Origin: Laccaria trichodermophora
Taxonomy: Eukaryota > Basidiomycota > Agaricomycetes > Agaricales > Hydnangiaceae
DNA: 64,000 bases
Assembly (NCBI GenBank): GCA_018417955.1
Contig: JACTVC010000007.1
Span: 1,612,001 to 1,676,000 of the forward strand
Direction: 5' to 3'
The notes beneath the pieces are model-generated. The model worked only from the letters and a program-made list of their open reading frames with translations, was not told the DNA's origin and ran no database searches. Position numbers and translations under genes: made by a program. Positions 1-10,986 of the stretch are shown in pieces (the first letter of the stretch is position 1; every line of letters starts with the position of its first letter).

Positions 1-40
1 TGACACCCCAAAGGTATGAGTTTTGATTAGTACAGGTAGC

Positions 41-563
41 TGAGCTGTGGTTCATAAATTGTATATAAGTGGCACCAACTCTGAAATGCTGCCAGTTGCA
101 CTGGCTACTAATGCAGAAAATTTATTTACCACTGATATTGGGATAATATTTTGAAAGATTACAGGTGAGTAGGTTTTATTAGCAGAAAGTTGAGTAGTTT
201 GTCCTCACATTTTGAAAAAGACACAGCCAGAAGGACACGGGGGAAGTATAATAGCTGCAACACTATTTTCATGGAACTTGAGAATAACAAAAGAGGTATA
301 ACTACAATGAGCACAAATAAGGCACATTTGATAGAAAAAGGTTGAATTACTGCTTTTCATAGAACTGGACACACCTGGAGTGAGGAACATGCAGAGTGTT
401 ATAGAGCCAAGGACAGAGCCAAGGAGGTTACCAAATAGGGAGATTCTTTGTCAGCTTATCTCCTTATATAGTGGAATGGGTCTAGTGGAGGAAAAGAATC
501 TTACTATGCCTTACCAAATAAGGAAAATTTCCTTTTTTATCCACCTGCAGATGTGGCACATTC
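41..563 (+). repeat. Dispersed repeat A, copy 1
   Basis: This stretch recurs at 26,170-26,866 in the same orientation with many substitutions and small indels. Both copies carry the same succession of landmarks, from a gctgtggt(t/a)cataaa start to a shared atgtggcacattc end. It holds short ORFs (for example 380-649) whose reading is shared between the copies, but I recognise no protein family. The two copies lie next to the two plus-orientation 31-bp arrays, so the repeat and the array may travel together. Function is unknown; it may be the non-coding end of a transposon. Confidence 0.7.
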
Positions 564-816
564 CCACAATTCTGAATATCTTGGTTCAATATATTGTTTT
601 CAAACATGTATCTCTGTGGTACAGACTGAGCAGGCCAGAAAATGAGTGAGGACATGCAGGAGGACATCCCATTCCCATCCCTACCCATCTCCATCTCACC
701 TGGTGACTTATGTTTCATTTGAACTCTTGTTTTCTTTTCATGGGCCAGATGTTGGGCCCATGAAACTCATGAAGTTGAGCAGTACAGGATCACCTTACTG
801 ACAACTGACTATTAGA

Positions 817-1221
817 GACTTTGTAGTGTCTGCTTTATTCATTACAAAATTGTATAGTGTCTGCTTTTTTCATTAGAAGAATGTGTAGTGTCTGCTTTAT
901 TCATTACAAAATTGTGTAGTGTCCGCTTTTTTCATTACAACACTGTGTAGTGTCCACTTTTTTCATTATAAATGTGTGCAGTGTCCCCCTTCTTTCATTA
1001 CAAAATTGTGTAGTGTCTGCTTTTCATTAGAAACCTGTGTAGTGTCCGCTTTTTTCATTACAAAATTGTGTAGTGTTTTCATTACAAGACTTTGTACTGT
1101 CCACTTTTTTCATTACAACACTTTGTAGTGTCTGCTTTACTCATTACAAAATTGTGTAGTGTCCGCTTTTTCATTAGAAATGTGTGCAGTGTCCACTTCT
1201 TTCATTACAAAACTTTGTGGT
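817..1221 (+). repeat. 31-bp tandem array, left arm
   Basis: About thirteen degenerate copies of a 31-bp unit, core gtgtagtgtctgctttattc followed by attacaaaatt. Units differ at a few positions (tct/tcc/tcca, ttatt/ttttt, acaaaa/agaaga). An array of the same unit in the opposite orientation lies at 1,466-1,680, making a foldback structure with a loop of about 245 bp. Short ORFs here that repeat FITKLCSV-like peptides are by-products of the array. Confidence 0.9.
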
Positions 1222-1465
1222 TTGCCTTTCTGATATCTTGTAGCTTCCTGGAAATTAGCTCAATGTTTCAGAGAAACTGACTCCAGCCAAAGACCTCTTC
1301 ATCATTTAGAATTCATACACAAGTTGTGTTTTGACTGAGCATCAAGTGTCCTAATTGTCCCCTTGGCCAGCTTCAGTCATGTTGTCCAACATTCATTGCA
1401 TCTCCCTAGGGACTCATCTCTGTCCATCTATGTCTGACCATAGCCAACTTCAACATGATCTCTTA
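1222..1465. other. Loop between the inverted 31-bp arrays
   Basis: Unique-looking AT-rich sequence between the two facing arrays. I see no open frame of note and no transposase motif. If the arrays are the ends of a foldback element, this is its internal spacer. Confidence 0.5.
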
Positions 1466-1680
1466 AAAGCAGACACTACACAATTTTGTAATGAATAAAG
1501 CAGACACTACACATTCTTCTAATGAAAAAAGCGGACACTATACAATTTTGTAATGAATAAAGCAGACACTACTCAATTTTACATGCCTTCGTAATGAAAG
1601 AAGGGGACACTGCACACATTTCTAATGAAAAAAGCGGAGATTGTACAATTTTGTAATGAATAAAGTGGGCACTACATGGG
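1466..1680 (-). repeat. 31-bp tandem array, inverted right arm
   Basis: About six to seven copies of the same 31-bp unit in reverse orientation, read on the plus strand as aagcagacactacacaattt and so on. It pairs with the array at 817-1,221 as an inverted repeat. The arm is shorter than the left one (about 215 against 405 bp). Confidence 0.88.
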
Positions 1681-1717
1681 TGTCAGAAAAAAGTGTACAG
1701 TTGAGTGCAAAAAGAAT

Positions 1718-1905
1718 GAAGGTTGGTTCATTTTTCTGGTTCTTTCTAAGAATCTATTGTACCTCAAATGTATTTGTGTTACACTTCCCTTGGTATGGAC
1801 TAATTTCAGTGAAAGCTGGAGCCTTGAGAAGGTTTTTATTCTGGAGGCCATTTTTGGCATCTGAAAAAAAAAATATGCACTAACTGGGGAGGTAGCCAGA
1901 ACATA
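1718..1905 (+). repeat. Dispersed repeat B, copy 1
   Basis: A sequence of about 190 bp that recurs at 44,449-44,660 in the same orientation. Shared blocks include ggttctttctaagaatct, ttcagtgaaagctg and tctggaggccatttttggca. The second copy has a 25-bp insertion. Both end at gccagaacata. In this copy a palindromic MITE begins exactly there. Confidence 0.85.
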
Positions 1906-2126
1906 CCTCTGGTCAACCTGAATGAGCCTATCAAAGAATTAGTTAAAAATACTGAGCAGTTATGCTTGTAGAGCCTCCAGAAAATGGTTATTTTGTGCCA
2001 TTTTCGTCATTTTTAGCCTGTTTTATGCAAAACAAGCCATTTTCCAAAGCCTCTACAGACATAACTGCTCAGTATTTTTGCCTGATTCTTTGATAGGTTC
2101 ATTCAGGTTGACCAGAGGTATGTTCT
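1898..2126. mobile_element. Palindromic MITE-like element (about 230 bp)
   Basis: Two arms of about 100 bp (1,898-1,995 and 2,027-2,126) are near-perfect reverse complements around a 30-bp centre. The outer ends read agaacatacctctggtcaac. The related repeat B copy near 44,660 lacks this hairpin, and the arm begins at the point where the copies diverge, which fits insertion into repeat B. A TA dinucleotide lies at each end, so a TA-targeting (Tc1/mariner-like) origin is possible but not shown. No coding capacity. Confidence 0.7.
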
Positions 2127-2280
2127 CAAGATATACACTTTTAAGTGGCTTGTGATGGATTATCCACAGTGAAAATGGCCAAACCCTGGGATAAAGCCCA
2201 ATCAAGCTAATTTTCAAGTGAATTTTCAAAGGATCAAGTTCATCCTATAGCCTCCACTTGTAGCTTAAAATGTTAGAAGA

Positions 2281-2572
2281 AATTTGAAGAACCATTCCAC
2301 AAAAAATGGAGCCCAATGGATCAGTATTGCAGCCTGGAGAAATAATTTTCATATTTTATAAAAAGGACCCCAGACACCCTGTGACAGCTATGGAATGATG
2401 GAATGGTATGGAATGGTATGGTATGGTATGGTATGAGGTGGAATGGTATGTGGCATCCATACCATGGTATGATGGAATTGGTATGAGGGTCATACCACTC
2501 TGGAATGGGGTACCACTAATGTTCCCTAATTCAAAGAATTGGATAACCTCATAGGTACCCAAAAATGGGTGA
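2281..2572 (+). repeat. Dispersed repeat C, copy 1, with ATGGT microsatellite
   Basis: Recurs at 23,524-23,805 in the same orientation with shared flanks (ggaccccagacaccctgtga; aaaatgggtgactgaagtg). Between the flanks lies a run of ggtat/atggt pentamers (2,395-2,440) of different length in the two copies. A weaker match continues upstream in both places (tcaaaggnt...cctccacttg), so the full unit is probably 400 bp or more. Confidence 0.8.
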
Positions 2573-2624
2573 CTGAAGTGCTGTAGGAGCTCTTTTCTGC
2601 TAAAGCTGATCTGATCTGTTGTGG

Positions 2625-3325
2625 CAGTTCATGATTATATCGAGGGGGAGTTTGTTGACCAGCTCCTGCTCAAATACCTTGACAGCCCGACATCTGATGT
2701 TGAGGCTACAATTCTAGAAGGGGCACCCTTTATGGGCCAGTTCCAGGAAGGGTCTGGGGTATGTTGAGTCTGGCTCTCAGATATCTATACCCCCTGCTGA
2801 TATATCATCACAGTGGCCTGAATTCATCCGACAGGCACTCAACATATACCAGATGGGCTCAGTTCATTATGGACTCTTTTTAAAGCATTGCATGATAAGG
2901 TGCTTGAGGGTAAAGCTAGCCACCAGGAGAGAAGGAAAATTGTGTGCAATCTTACTCGTTAATATTTGTATTATGCAAGCTAAATACATTATGGCTTAGG
3001 TTGATACACTTTGTCTTTGTTCTAAACAGGTCTCCGTTATTGCTATTCTTCAGGAGGCAGCTACCTTTGATGATGCAGTGGTTGAGGTCCAGAAAAGATA
3101 TGGTGCCCTTCTTGTTCTTCGTGAGCGCAAATATATGAAAGGCCAGTTGAAGGATTACCCAGGAGGCAAGCAGCATAACTACAAGTGCTACTGTCCTGCT
3201 GTGGAAGTCTGGGATCAGGATACACCTGATAATGCCATCCTCTGCTGTGCAGAAAGTGGCTTCTATGTTCTTCCATTTAACCAATCAGCAATATTTGTAT
3301 CTTCTAAAGCGGATAAAGGTATGTG
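2625..3325 (+). pseudogene. Degenerate gene of unknown family
   Basis: Open coding stretches can be followed in shifting frames: about 2,625-2,755 (containing EGEFVDQLLLKYLDS), 2,805-2,875 (QWPEFIRQALNIYQMGSV), then KALHDKVLEGKASHQERRK up to 2,958. A plausible intron follows (GT at about 2,959, AG at about 3,030). The next exon runs from 3,031 to about 3,319 (YGALLVLRERKYMKGQL ... ESGFYVLPFNQSAIF) and ends at a GT-AT-GT donor. At least two frame changes are needed, so the copy is broken. The peptide does not match a family I can name. It could be a host gene relic or a transposon accessory protein. Confidence 0.5.
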
Positions 3326-3689
3326 ACCCCAATTACATTTATTATTATTAAAAATTACTTATAATATTAGATTATGAAATTGAATTGGTGGTATTGAGGG
3401 ATGTTCCATGTGATGCCCCCTTTGTGGACCCACTCATGTCATGGTTGGAACTGGTTATCAAGACAGCATGCTGCAACTGGCATGATGTCCATGTTTCTAT
3501 TCTGTAAATTATGAGTTACAGACACTTTGACTGATCTCTTTGACACCCAAGCCATCTAGGAAAGATGGTACAAATTGGCCTTAATATGGGGCCCTGCCAT
3601 GCCCAGGCAAAGTCTTTTACACAGAAGCTGTCAAAGGAGATGGTCGAGCAGGACACAGATTTGCTGGGGCGGATGAGCTTGTTGTTGAT

Positions 3690-4105
3690 AGGCACGTGCC
3701 TGTTCTGCCTCCGTAAGTCCGAAGAATCCGAATATTCCTTCGAAATTTGCGAACATTCTTACTGCACACGCAATATGCATCCCCAAGCCTTTTATTCAAA
3801 TTTGTGAACTTTCGGATACCATTTGCGCTGTTCTCTCCAAATATTCAACAATCATCCACACATGCGCTACAAATTACAAGAACCTTTGCACATCTGCAGG
3901 CACACATCCCTTCGTATCTCATCATATTCCAGGAACACTATATCGCATATCCAAACATATTCCTGCACGAAAGCACACGTACACCGAATATCCGGAATTA
4001 TCCATGCACGGCACGCAGAACATTCGCAACACCTTCGGAAACGTTTGGAAACCAATTCACTCGATCCCTCAGCATTCCTAACGCATTGATTCACATCTCC
4101 GAATA
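3690..4105 (+). other. CpG-rich sequence 5' of the LTR-like repeat
   Basis: This part keeps many CG dinucleotides (ttcggatacc, cgaatatccgg), unlike its surroundings. It leads into the direct repeat at 4,106-4,828 and may be the 5' portion of the same LTR. A 169-codon ORF runs from 3,747 to 4,256 but has no recognisable domain, and I treat it as chance. Confidence 0.4.
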
Positions 4106-4828
4106 TTTCTATTACACCAGGACGCGCATCCGCCATTTCTCTGGTCTCCATTCTTCTCCATCAATTCGGCATCCTTCATCTATTCTTCAAAATTTAGCAT
4201 TGACTTCGGATCAATTGTCAAGCACAGCTATTCCCCACCTCCATTCTCCAAAATAGATGGGTGCCTGGTTCCCCTTTAACCATTCCTTTCTCATTTATAT
4301 TCTATTTCTTTCTTCTTTCGCGTTTCTCTTCTTTTCTTCTTATTTCTTTTATGTTTGATGTTTCAGACCTTTATATCTTTGTTCATACCTTTCACATTAC
4401 CTTTTTTTAATGTTTTCGAATATTTGTACACTCATGTATTTGTAGCATCATAGTACTTCGAAATAACAAGTTGTACTTCACCCCTCGATTCACATCTCAT
4501 TCCAGCTGATAATCGTTTCAGCACTTCGTTATACTCTTTGCCATCGTCCTGCACACTGTGTGCACTTGTCAACCTTCGCATTATTTGTTTTCCGATTATT
4601 CCCTCCACTCACATTGTCCCTAACATCCTCATACTCCCCACACACCTTCGGACGCACTCCCACACATTAGGAGTTGTGTCTACATCACCTTTCCTGTTTT
4701 GAGAAGCCCAGAGAACTCCGTCTCGTGTCTTTCAGAGCCACTCAAAGCAACGCTAACCATTTCCGAAGGTTTTGTATTTGGTGTGTTTTGGATTTTCCAT
4801 ACACATCTACTACGTTGCAGGCATATCA
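4106..4828 (+). repeat. Direct repeat of LTR appearance, copy 1
   Basis: Direct repeat of 723 bp, matching 5,326-6,058 along its whole length. Both copies end at tgcaggcatatca; a CA 3' end is usual for an LTR. No polyprotein is present between the copies (only about 500 bp), so this is a solo-LTR pair or a deleted element. This copy retains CpG sites that the other has lost. Confidence 0.65.
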
Positions 4829-5233
4829 TTGTGGGCACTCATCAAAGCTTACCTCCCTACAGATGTCACAAAGCCAGTACAAGATAAGCTGGATGGTATT
4901 TATCCTACGATGGCAACATGCAATGTTCCAGAAGGTGCAGTAACTTTTCTTTTTCTTTTTCCATCAACTAGTAATGAAAATTGAGTAGGGTGTGGGTTCT
5001 CAATTTTGTTGGGTGATACAGACTATACATTTAGTCAAGCTTCTCGTGCCCCTCCTGAGGGAGTGGCCACAGTTTCATATGAAGAGTAAGTTTGTCATCA
5101 TTACTTTTTTTAACACAAAAATTGATACCATTTGATGTAGCCCATCTCACACTGATGGATTCTCCACAATCTGGGCTTTTGCTTGAACTGTTCTTTGGAA
5201 GGTTTTGAGTCCCAAGTTATTGCCTGACAATCT
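4829..5233 (+). other. Spacer between the LTR-like repeats
   Basis: Carries a short open stretch at about 4,830-4,985 with a plausible protein reading (VTKPVQDKLDGIYPTMAT), then frame changes. I cannot assign a family. It may be the remnant of an internal retroelement region or of an interrupted gene. Confidence 0.3.
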
Positions 5234-5312
5234 CAATACTTTCCATTCCTCCACTGATTCCTACTGGAATCTGCAGGAATCTGCCTGGAATAGACAGAAA
5301 ATCTCATTATTT
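5234..5312 (-). mobile_element. Fragment of the GGAATCC-repeat element family
   Basis: From caatactttccattcctcc onward, 31 consecutive bases match the reverse complement of the right end of the element at 52,687-54,232. The aatagacagaaa block that follows is shared too. Intervening GGAATCC subrepeats are partly deleted. It abuts and probably truncates the second LTR-like copy. Confidence 0.75.
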
Positions 5313-5325
5313 AGGTTATATTTCA

Positions 5326-6058
5326 TTCTATTACACAAGGATGCGCATCTGCCATTTCTCTGGTCTCCATTCTTCCCCACCAATTCGGCATCCTTTGTCT
5401 ATTCTTCAAAAGTTAGCATTGACTTCGGATCAATTGTCAAGCACAGCTATTCCCCACCTCCATTCTCCAAAATAAATGGGTGCCTGGCTCCCCTTTAACC
5501 ATTCTTTTTTCATTTATATTCTATTTCTTTCTCCTTTTGCATTTCTCTTCTTTTCTTCTTATTTCTTTTATGTTTGATGTTTCAGACCTTTATATCTTTG
5601 TTCATACCTTTCACATCACCTTTTCTTTAATGTTTTCAAATATTTGTACACTCATGTATTTGTAGTATCATAGTACTTTGAAATAACAAGTTCTATTTCA
5701 CCCCTTTGATTCACATTTCGTCTTCAGCTGATAATCGTATCAGCACCTCGTTATAACCTTTGCCATCGTCTTGCACACCATGTGCATTTGTATTATTCGC
5801 ATCCATAACAATCTGAAACATTGTATCCTTCGCATTGTCCCTTAACCTCCTCCTAAATCTGCATATTCCTTTGGACACACTCTCTTATATTAGGGATAGT
5901 GTCTACTCAACATCACCTATTTCGAGAAGACCAAAGAACCTCTGCCTTGCACTTTCAGAGCCACTCAGACCAATGCTATTCAACTCCAAAGCTTTTATTT
6001 TGGTTTTGTGTTGTGTTTTGCATTTCGCTGACACTTCTACTGCGTTGCAGGCATATCA
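5326..6058 (+). repeat. Direct repeat of LTR appearance, copy 2
   Basis: Matches 4,106-4,828. Many differences are CpG in copy 1 and TpG or CpA here: gacgcgcatccgcc against gatgcgcatctgcc, ttcgcgttt against tttgcattt, tttcgaat against ttcaaat. Its 5' end is cut by the GGAATCC-family fragment just upstream. Confidence 0.7.
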
Positions 6059-6239
6059 CCAGCACACTGTTCATCCAAACTATTTGCCTGGAAACTTGGA
6101 GTAGTATTTGCATCACACCCACCACCAGGTCTAAAAGCCCAGACAATCCCACAACATGTCTTGTAAAGAGGTCACTGCCCATGATTTTCGTCTATTTGAT
6201 GGATATTGAACATTACAATAAAAAGTTTTAAAAAAAGAA

Positions 6240-7440
6240 AGTACCTGGTATTTTAACAGAGCTCCATTGCTTTAATGCTGCCTCCTCTGCCTATGAGTAA
6301 GTGGCTGCTTTCTTGTGGAATGATGCCGGGGACCATGAAAAATGTTTCAGAATGTCGTCATGATGGAAAGTGGTCCCTGCACAATTGATTTGTAGCACGG
6401 ATATTGCATATGAGCACTCTCCATGTGAGATCATACCAAGTTTCTTGAGAATCGAAGCCATGGATCAGAAGTTTTTTGCCATACTGATCAAAGATGCATT
6501 ATTGTTTGCACCTGATGCATATACTGCCTCTTTTTTTTTCAGTATCTGTGATTCCATAGAGTATCACCAATTGATCAACACTGAGTGGTGAAGTTGGGGG
6601 TACTAAGGATGGAACAATCATATGTGGTGATGGAATGTCAGTGGATCCATCTGGATTCTGTGTAGCAGCATTTTCTGCCAAGAACTGATGCAATTCTAGA
6701 TCCAGGCTAAATGATGGAGAAGCCTGGGCTCCAGATGTAGGAAAATCCATGGATGGAATGGGTGAAGGGCTATGGCTGTATGAGAGAGACAGCAAAAATG
6801 AGGAGAACTCTCAAGGATGGAACTCTGGAGGAACTTGTGAAGAGTGATAGCCCAGTAGATCCTGACTACCAATTTGTGCAGTTGGGAGGGATGGAGCTCA
6901 AAGTATTGCAGGAAATTGTGTTGAATTTGGGACCATAAAGATGATGATGAAATGATGGGGAAGATACATATCGAATGGTGCCCAAACATGGCCATAAGCT
7001 GCTGAAAGAATATGAATGGGATCCAAAGCAAGAATTTCATTTGCAATATCGATTGATGCACCCATGTGGTGTCTAGCCTGAAAATCTATAGACCTGAGAG
7101 AACGTAGAATGCGAAAGCCATATTCAGGAGATTGAATAGTTGAGTCAAAGATAGGGACTCTTGTGGTAGCAACATCAACAGAGACTGAGGCCCCAGAGAG
7201 AATCATAGACAAATGAACAGAAGTATGTGAAACATGACTGAAATGTGACTGAGGGACAATTGCCTGAAGTAGAGTTCCGAGCATGACTGATTTGACCCCT
7301 CTTTGATCAGTGATATATCCAGTAGGTATCTTTAAATCCCAAAAATGAGCAGATTCGATGTTTCCATTGTGTAAAATGGCAACTGCAGTGCAGGAGAAAG
7401 AATTCGTTGGTGATGTGGCACCTTGGGCTTCTGAAACCAT
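6240..7440 (-). pseudogene. Unknown minus-strand gene, probably multi-exon and broken
   Basis: The best open part is 6,898-7,440, 180 codons starting MVSEAQGATSPTNSF. Coding-like stretches continue downstream in other frames: around 6,700-6,900, then 6,540-6,720 (LDLELHQFLAENAATQNPDG, VPPTSPLSVDQLVILYG), then about 6,250-6,370 (DDILKHFSWSPASFHKKA, QWSSVKIPG followed by a GTACTT donor). The changes of frame may be introns or lesions. I recognise no domain. It lies downstream of, and in the same direction as, the Plavaka transposase, so it may be an accessory gene of that element or a neighbour hit by it. Confidence 0.4.
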
Positions 7441-7479
7441 GGTTTGAATAATTTTCTAGTCAAAGAAGCACACCCACCA

Positions 7480-7973
7480 CTATATGTCTGGTCCATTACA
7501 GTAGGCTCCTGTGGTAGAATGTTGTAATGACACTGGTGCTAAGTTGATGTTGTCACTGTAGAGTGTGCTGCAATATTTCAATGTCACATCACATGTGACC
7601 ATTGTTGATTTGTGTTTCTCTTTCTGCCACTGTGCAGCTGAATGGAAGCCCAGAATGAACCTCTCTTGGCTGCATTTTGTTCTCATTACCATCGCTTTCA
7701 TAGTGCTATCAGGGAGCATCTGGAAGGGTGTTTTTGTTTGGTAATTACATAGTTCAACATAGAATATGAATTTTACTTAAAGCCACATAGGTGGGGTAGG
7801 TTGCTGTAGACCGGCATAGTTACACAGACATATAGTGCCTGTAGAGCTGTAGGAACCATGCCCTTGGCAGCAACTTGGCAGGTGACATGTGTTCGACGTG
7901 CCTTGTTTCTTGAATGACTAACAGATGATGACCAGAACATTTGAGAAACGACAGAGATGACTATTGAAAGCAT
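7480..7973 (-). pseudogene. Unknown minus-strand coding fragments
   Basis: Two open stretches lie between the Plavaka 3' end and the gene below it. One (7,773-7,973) reads SHSRNKARRTHVTCQV, the other (7,480-7,719) FILGFHSAAQWQKEKHKSTM. Both look like protein rather than chance, and the second runs towards the start of the 6,240-7,440 gene. They may be upstream exons of that gene. No family is recognised. Confidence 0.35.
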
Positions 7974-8002
7974 CTAAGTAACAATACTAGTGCTAAATTA
8001 CC

Positions 8003-10986
8003 CTATGGCCGAAAACAATCAGCAACATTCTGGGAGGTCCAACCTGGGTTCACCTTTCTTCCATACTTCGGAAGAAGGTGCACACTGGGCACAATGTGGT
8101 CGACTTCAATGACTTCACCATGGACATGGTGACTTCGAGTTGATGGCTTGACAACAAACATGTCTGTTTTGGCATCAAGGGTGCCAAAGGGTGTGTACCA
8201 CTCGACGTATGCAAGCAGGTGGATGGTGTTCAGACAATACACTTTGGGAAGCTTGAAAAGAACACAGACATGAGTGACACGAAGCCCTATGTTCATGATT
8301 ATCCATAAAAGGTCCTGAGATGAGGGCACATACCTCTGAGAGCAGTGGCATCGGTCTTGTCGTTTTACTCTCCAGTCCGGATTAGGGAAAAGTCATAGCA
8401 AGGAGGCTCGGCTGGTGTGCGATCATGGGCTGGAACGGGAGGTGTAGCTTGGATGACATGCGTGAGACTGTTTGCACTGGCTTGAGGAATATTGGGAAGG
8501 TGAACCATGATATGCTTGTAAAGATCGAAGCGGTCGAAGGGATTTGCTGAGATTGGGGAAGAGTGTTTATTGAGAAAGGCCTGGACAGCTGGAATGAACT
8601 GAGTAGTGTTGTGGTCATGAATGATCTTCTGTGCCGGAATGCCATGAAGAGCTGCAGGTATGGTGGAGGCAATCTGGTAGGGGACATGGGAGTTTGTAGA
8701 TGACATTGTGGGCTGGGGTGTGTGGGAAGCAGCTGGGACAATGGCAGTAGCTGTGTCATGGAGGGAAGCAGAGAGAGCAGTGGACCTTATCTTTTCCATT
8801 GCTTTGTATCCACCTTCCCTCATCCACTTGAGAATAGCCTCCTGCCGACGCAGCCAATTTGTCATCTGGATGGTATAGTCATGCTTGTTGGAAGCTCAGT
8901 AGGCATTTTTGGTGTAATCAAAGTGAAGTTGCTTGGCGACTCAGTGTTGAAACCATTGGCACTGCCAAATAACTTGATCAGCATGAGGTAGTGTTCCATG
9001 GAGTGGATTTTGGGAATGTTGAAGTGACCAGGCTGGCATGCCTCCAGCTCGATGAAGACATCTTTGTAAGTATGGAAGTCATCCAAAGCTTGAGATAGTG
9101 CATTCAGGGATTGTGTTGTATGGGATTGAAGGGAAGAGTAAAAGATGAAGTCGACAACTGCATGTGCTGCCTGCGAAACACGTTTGTCATTGATTGCACC
9201 TGTGACTACGCCAATAAACACTTTCTCCATCACCTTGTGTTCTGCACTTGTCCACTGTGACATGCTTGAAATCCCATTCTTGAAGTGCTGAATTCCCTGA
9301 TGTGGGGTCATTGATTTAAAGCAGGCATCAAGTTCCTTTTTGGTGAGAAGATTCGTACACCATTTCACAAGATGGTCCTTGAAAACACCTTTGTGCAGTT
9401 GATGTAGCAGATCTGGTGTGAATGACTGAAAGATGTCGCAGTGAGGTAGACATGCCCAAAACGGCAGGTAGATTGGATGCAGACCGATTTCCTGGTAAGT
9501 TTCTTTGAATTTCGCGTCCTTGGAATTTGTCTCATTCATCGCAAGGAGTACAACTGTTTCCTTGGTTTCTTGTGGCAGAGCGGCCTCATGCGATCCACAA
9601 TGGTTGGGATTCACTTTGCAAATAGGACACTGATTCTCCATACAGCATGCAACAAGGCACTGCTCTGGGTAATCTGCCACATAAGCGGCAAGAATTGGCC
9701 AAACCCATTGGGGCAAGTCATGTCGACTCCGTTTGTGCCTGCACTAACAAGTGATCCTGTTAGGATAGACATGCAGTGGTGAAAGGTGTGGTAGCACATG
9801 GCCTGGCATGCCTTTTCAGTAAAGCAGTCAAACTTTCCTACAGGCAGATACCCAATGAGAATTGTAGCGCGTGAACTTGCTTGCCGCCAAATGTCTTTTG
9901 AGATGTTGCCAATGGTAAGATACACTGGCCATGCACTCTTGTCTCCCCGGAACTGAGATAACTGTGTTTTGTCAGAGGATATGATGACTGGGACAACCGT
10001 TGCACCCAAAGGGAGCAATTCCTTGATCGAGGTCAGTGCTCAAGTACTCGATATTGAGTTCTAACCCACTGACCTGTATTTTCCACCACCAGTCCGCGGT
10101 CCACATCTTGTTTACGACTTTGCGTTTACCAAGCTTATCCTCAAAAAGCTTCTGTGGTGCGAATTTGGTAACATTCTGGAACATAGGGTTTCCGAGAAGC
10201 TCCCATATACATTCCACAGGATCCCAGTACCACATTTCCAGTTCTTCAGTAAGTGGGTTCCCATCCTTGTCATTTATATCTCCACTCAACGTAACATGTT
10301 GAAGCTTCCATTCGGGCCCACCAGGCAATGAATCAATCACTTGGAGAAATTTGTCCTTGTTTTCGAAAGATGGGTCGACCCGCTGTTGTATCTGTGAAGG
10401 TACTTAAATCAGGGTTCCTCCACAGTTAACTTGGCAATTAACTCACAATTGGAAGTTTCAAGAACTCTTCAACTTGATTGTGTCCAACATTCATCATCAA
10501 CCACTTTGCTAATTGCCATTCTTCTTCAGACTCAAATGGTCCTAAGACCTCTGCACCCCACAGAATCTGGTCATCACGGATGAGCTCAAACGTGGTTGGG
10601 GCCTTGCCAAATGTTGCTCCAGCCTCCCTGGACTCTGGAAATGGGGAGCTCCAATACTCGTGAGGTGCAAGCTCCTCCTTGCTAACATCTTCCACTATGA
10701 CTGATCAAGGCCAGACAGGCTCAGGATCCTCAGTCGCTCCATCAGGGCAGTCAAAAGGTGAAGGATCTTCATCCATGTCAGCGGGCTCTGCATGTTGTGG
10801 GTCTATGTCCATGGGTGCTTCGCTGTCTGGTGGCTGGGCTGTCAAGCTCTGGTGCTGTGTAACCAGTTGGCTGAGTTGAGCATTGCGCAAATTCCGGCAC
10901 TTGATGTTCTTAGATTGATGCTGACAAAGCCCGCCGCCGGTTGGGAAAACTCGAAGGCAGTAGCAACAGGAATGCAACAATGGCAT
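8003..10986 (-). pseudogene. Plavaka-type transposase, degraded
   Basis: Plavaka elements are CACTA-like DNA transposons of Agaricomycetes whose transposase begins with a C2H2-like finger. The first exon starts at 10,986 with MPLLHSCCYCLRVFP, giving C-x2-C ... H ... C as in the family. Further landmarks in order: WYWDPVECIWELLGNP (about 10,180-10,240), IISSDKTQLSQFRGDKSAWP and YLTIGNISKDIWRQASSRAT (about 9,880-9,990), YVADYPEQCLVACC (9,640-9,690), GFNTES and YTIQMTNWLRRQEA (8,840-8,960), and the C-terminal AYVEWYTPF (about 8,205). An intron splits the early exons at about 10,385-10,440. The gene is broken by in-frame TGA codons at 10,705-10,707 and 8,896-8,898, where the family has arginine, and by frameshifts near 9,700 and 8,945. 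It must now depend on another copy to move. Confidence 0.9.

Noticed and set aside
817..1280. Possible CRISPR-like array (31-bp units)
   Set aside because: Units are contiguous with no unique spacers, and the sequence is from a eukaryote. Simple tandem repeat.
3747..4256. 169-codon ORF in LTR-like DNA
   Set aside because: No domain, and the homologous stretch in the second copy is not open. Probably chance.
5210..6058. Complete LTR retrotransposon between the 0.73-kb direct repeats
   Set aside because: The interval is only about 500 bp and contains no gag or pol motif, so at best these are LTR remnants.
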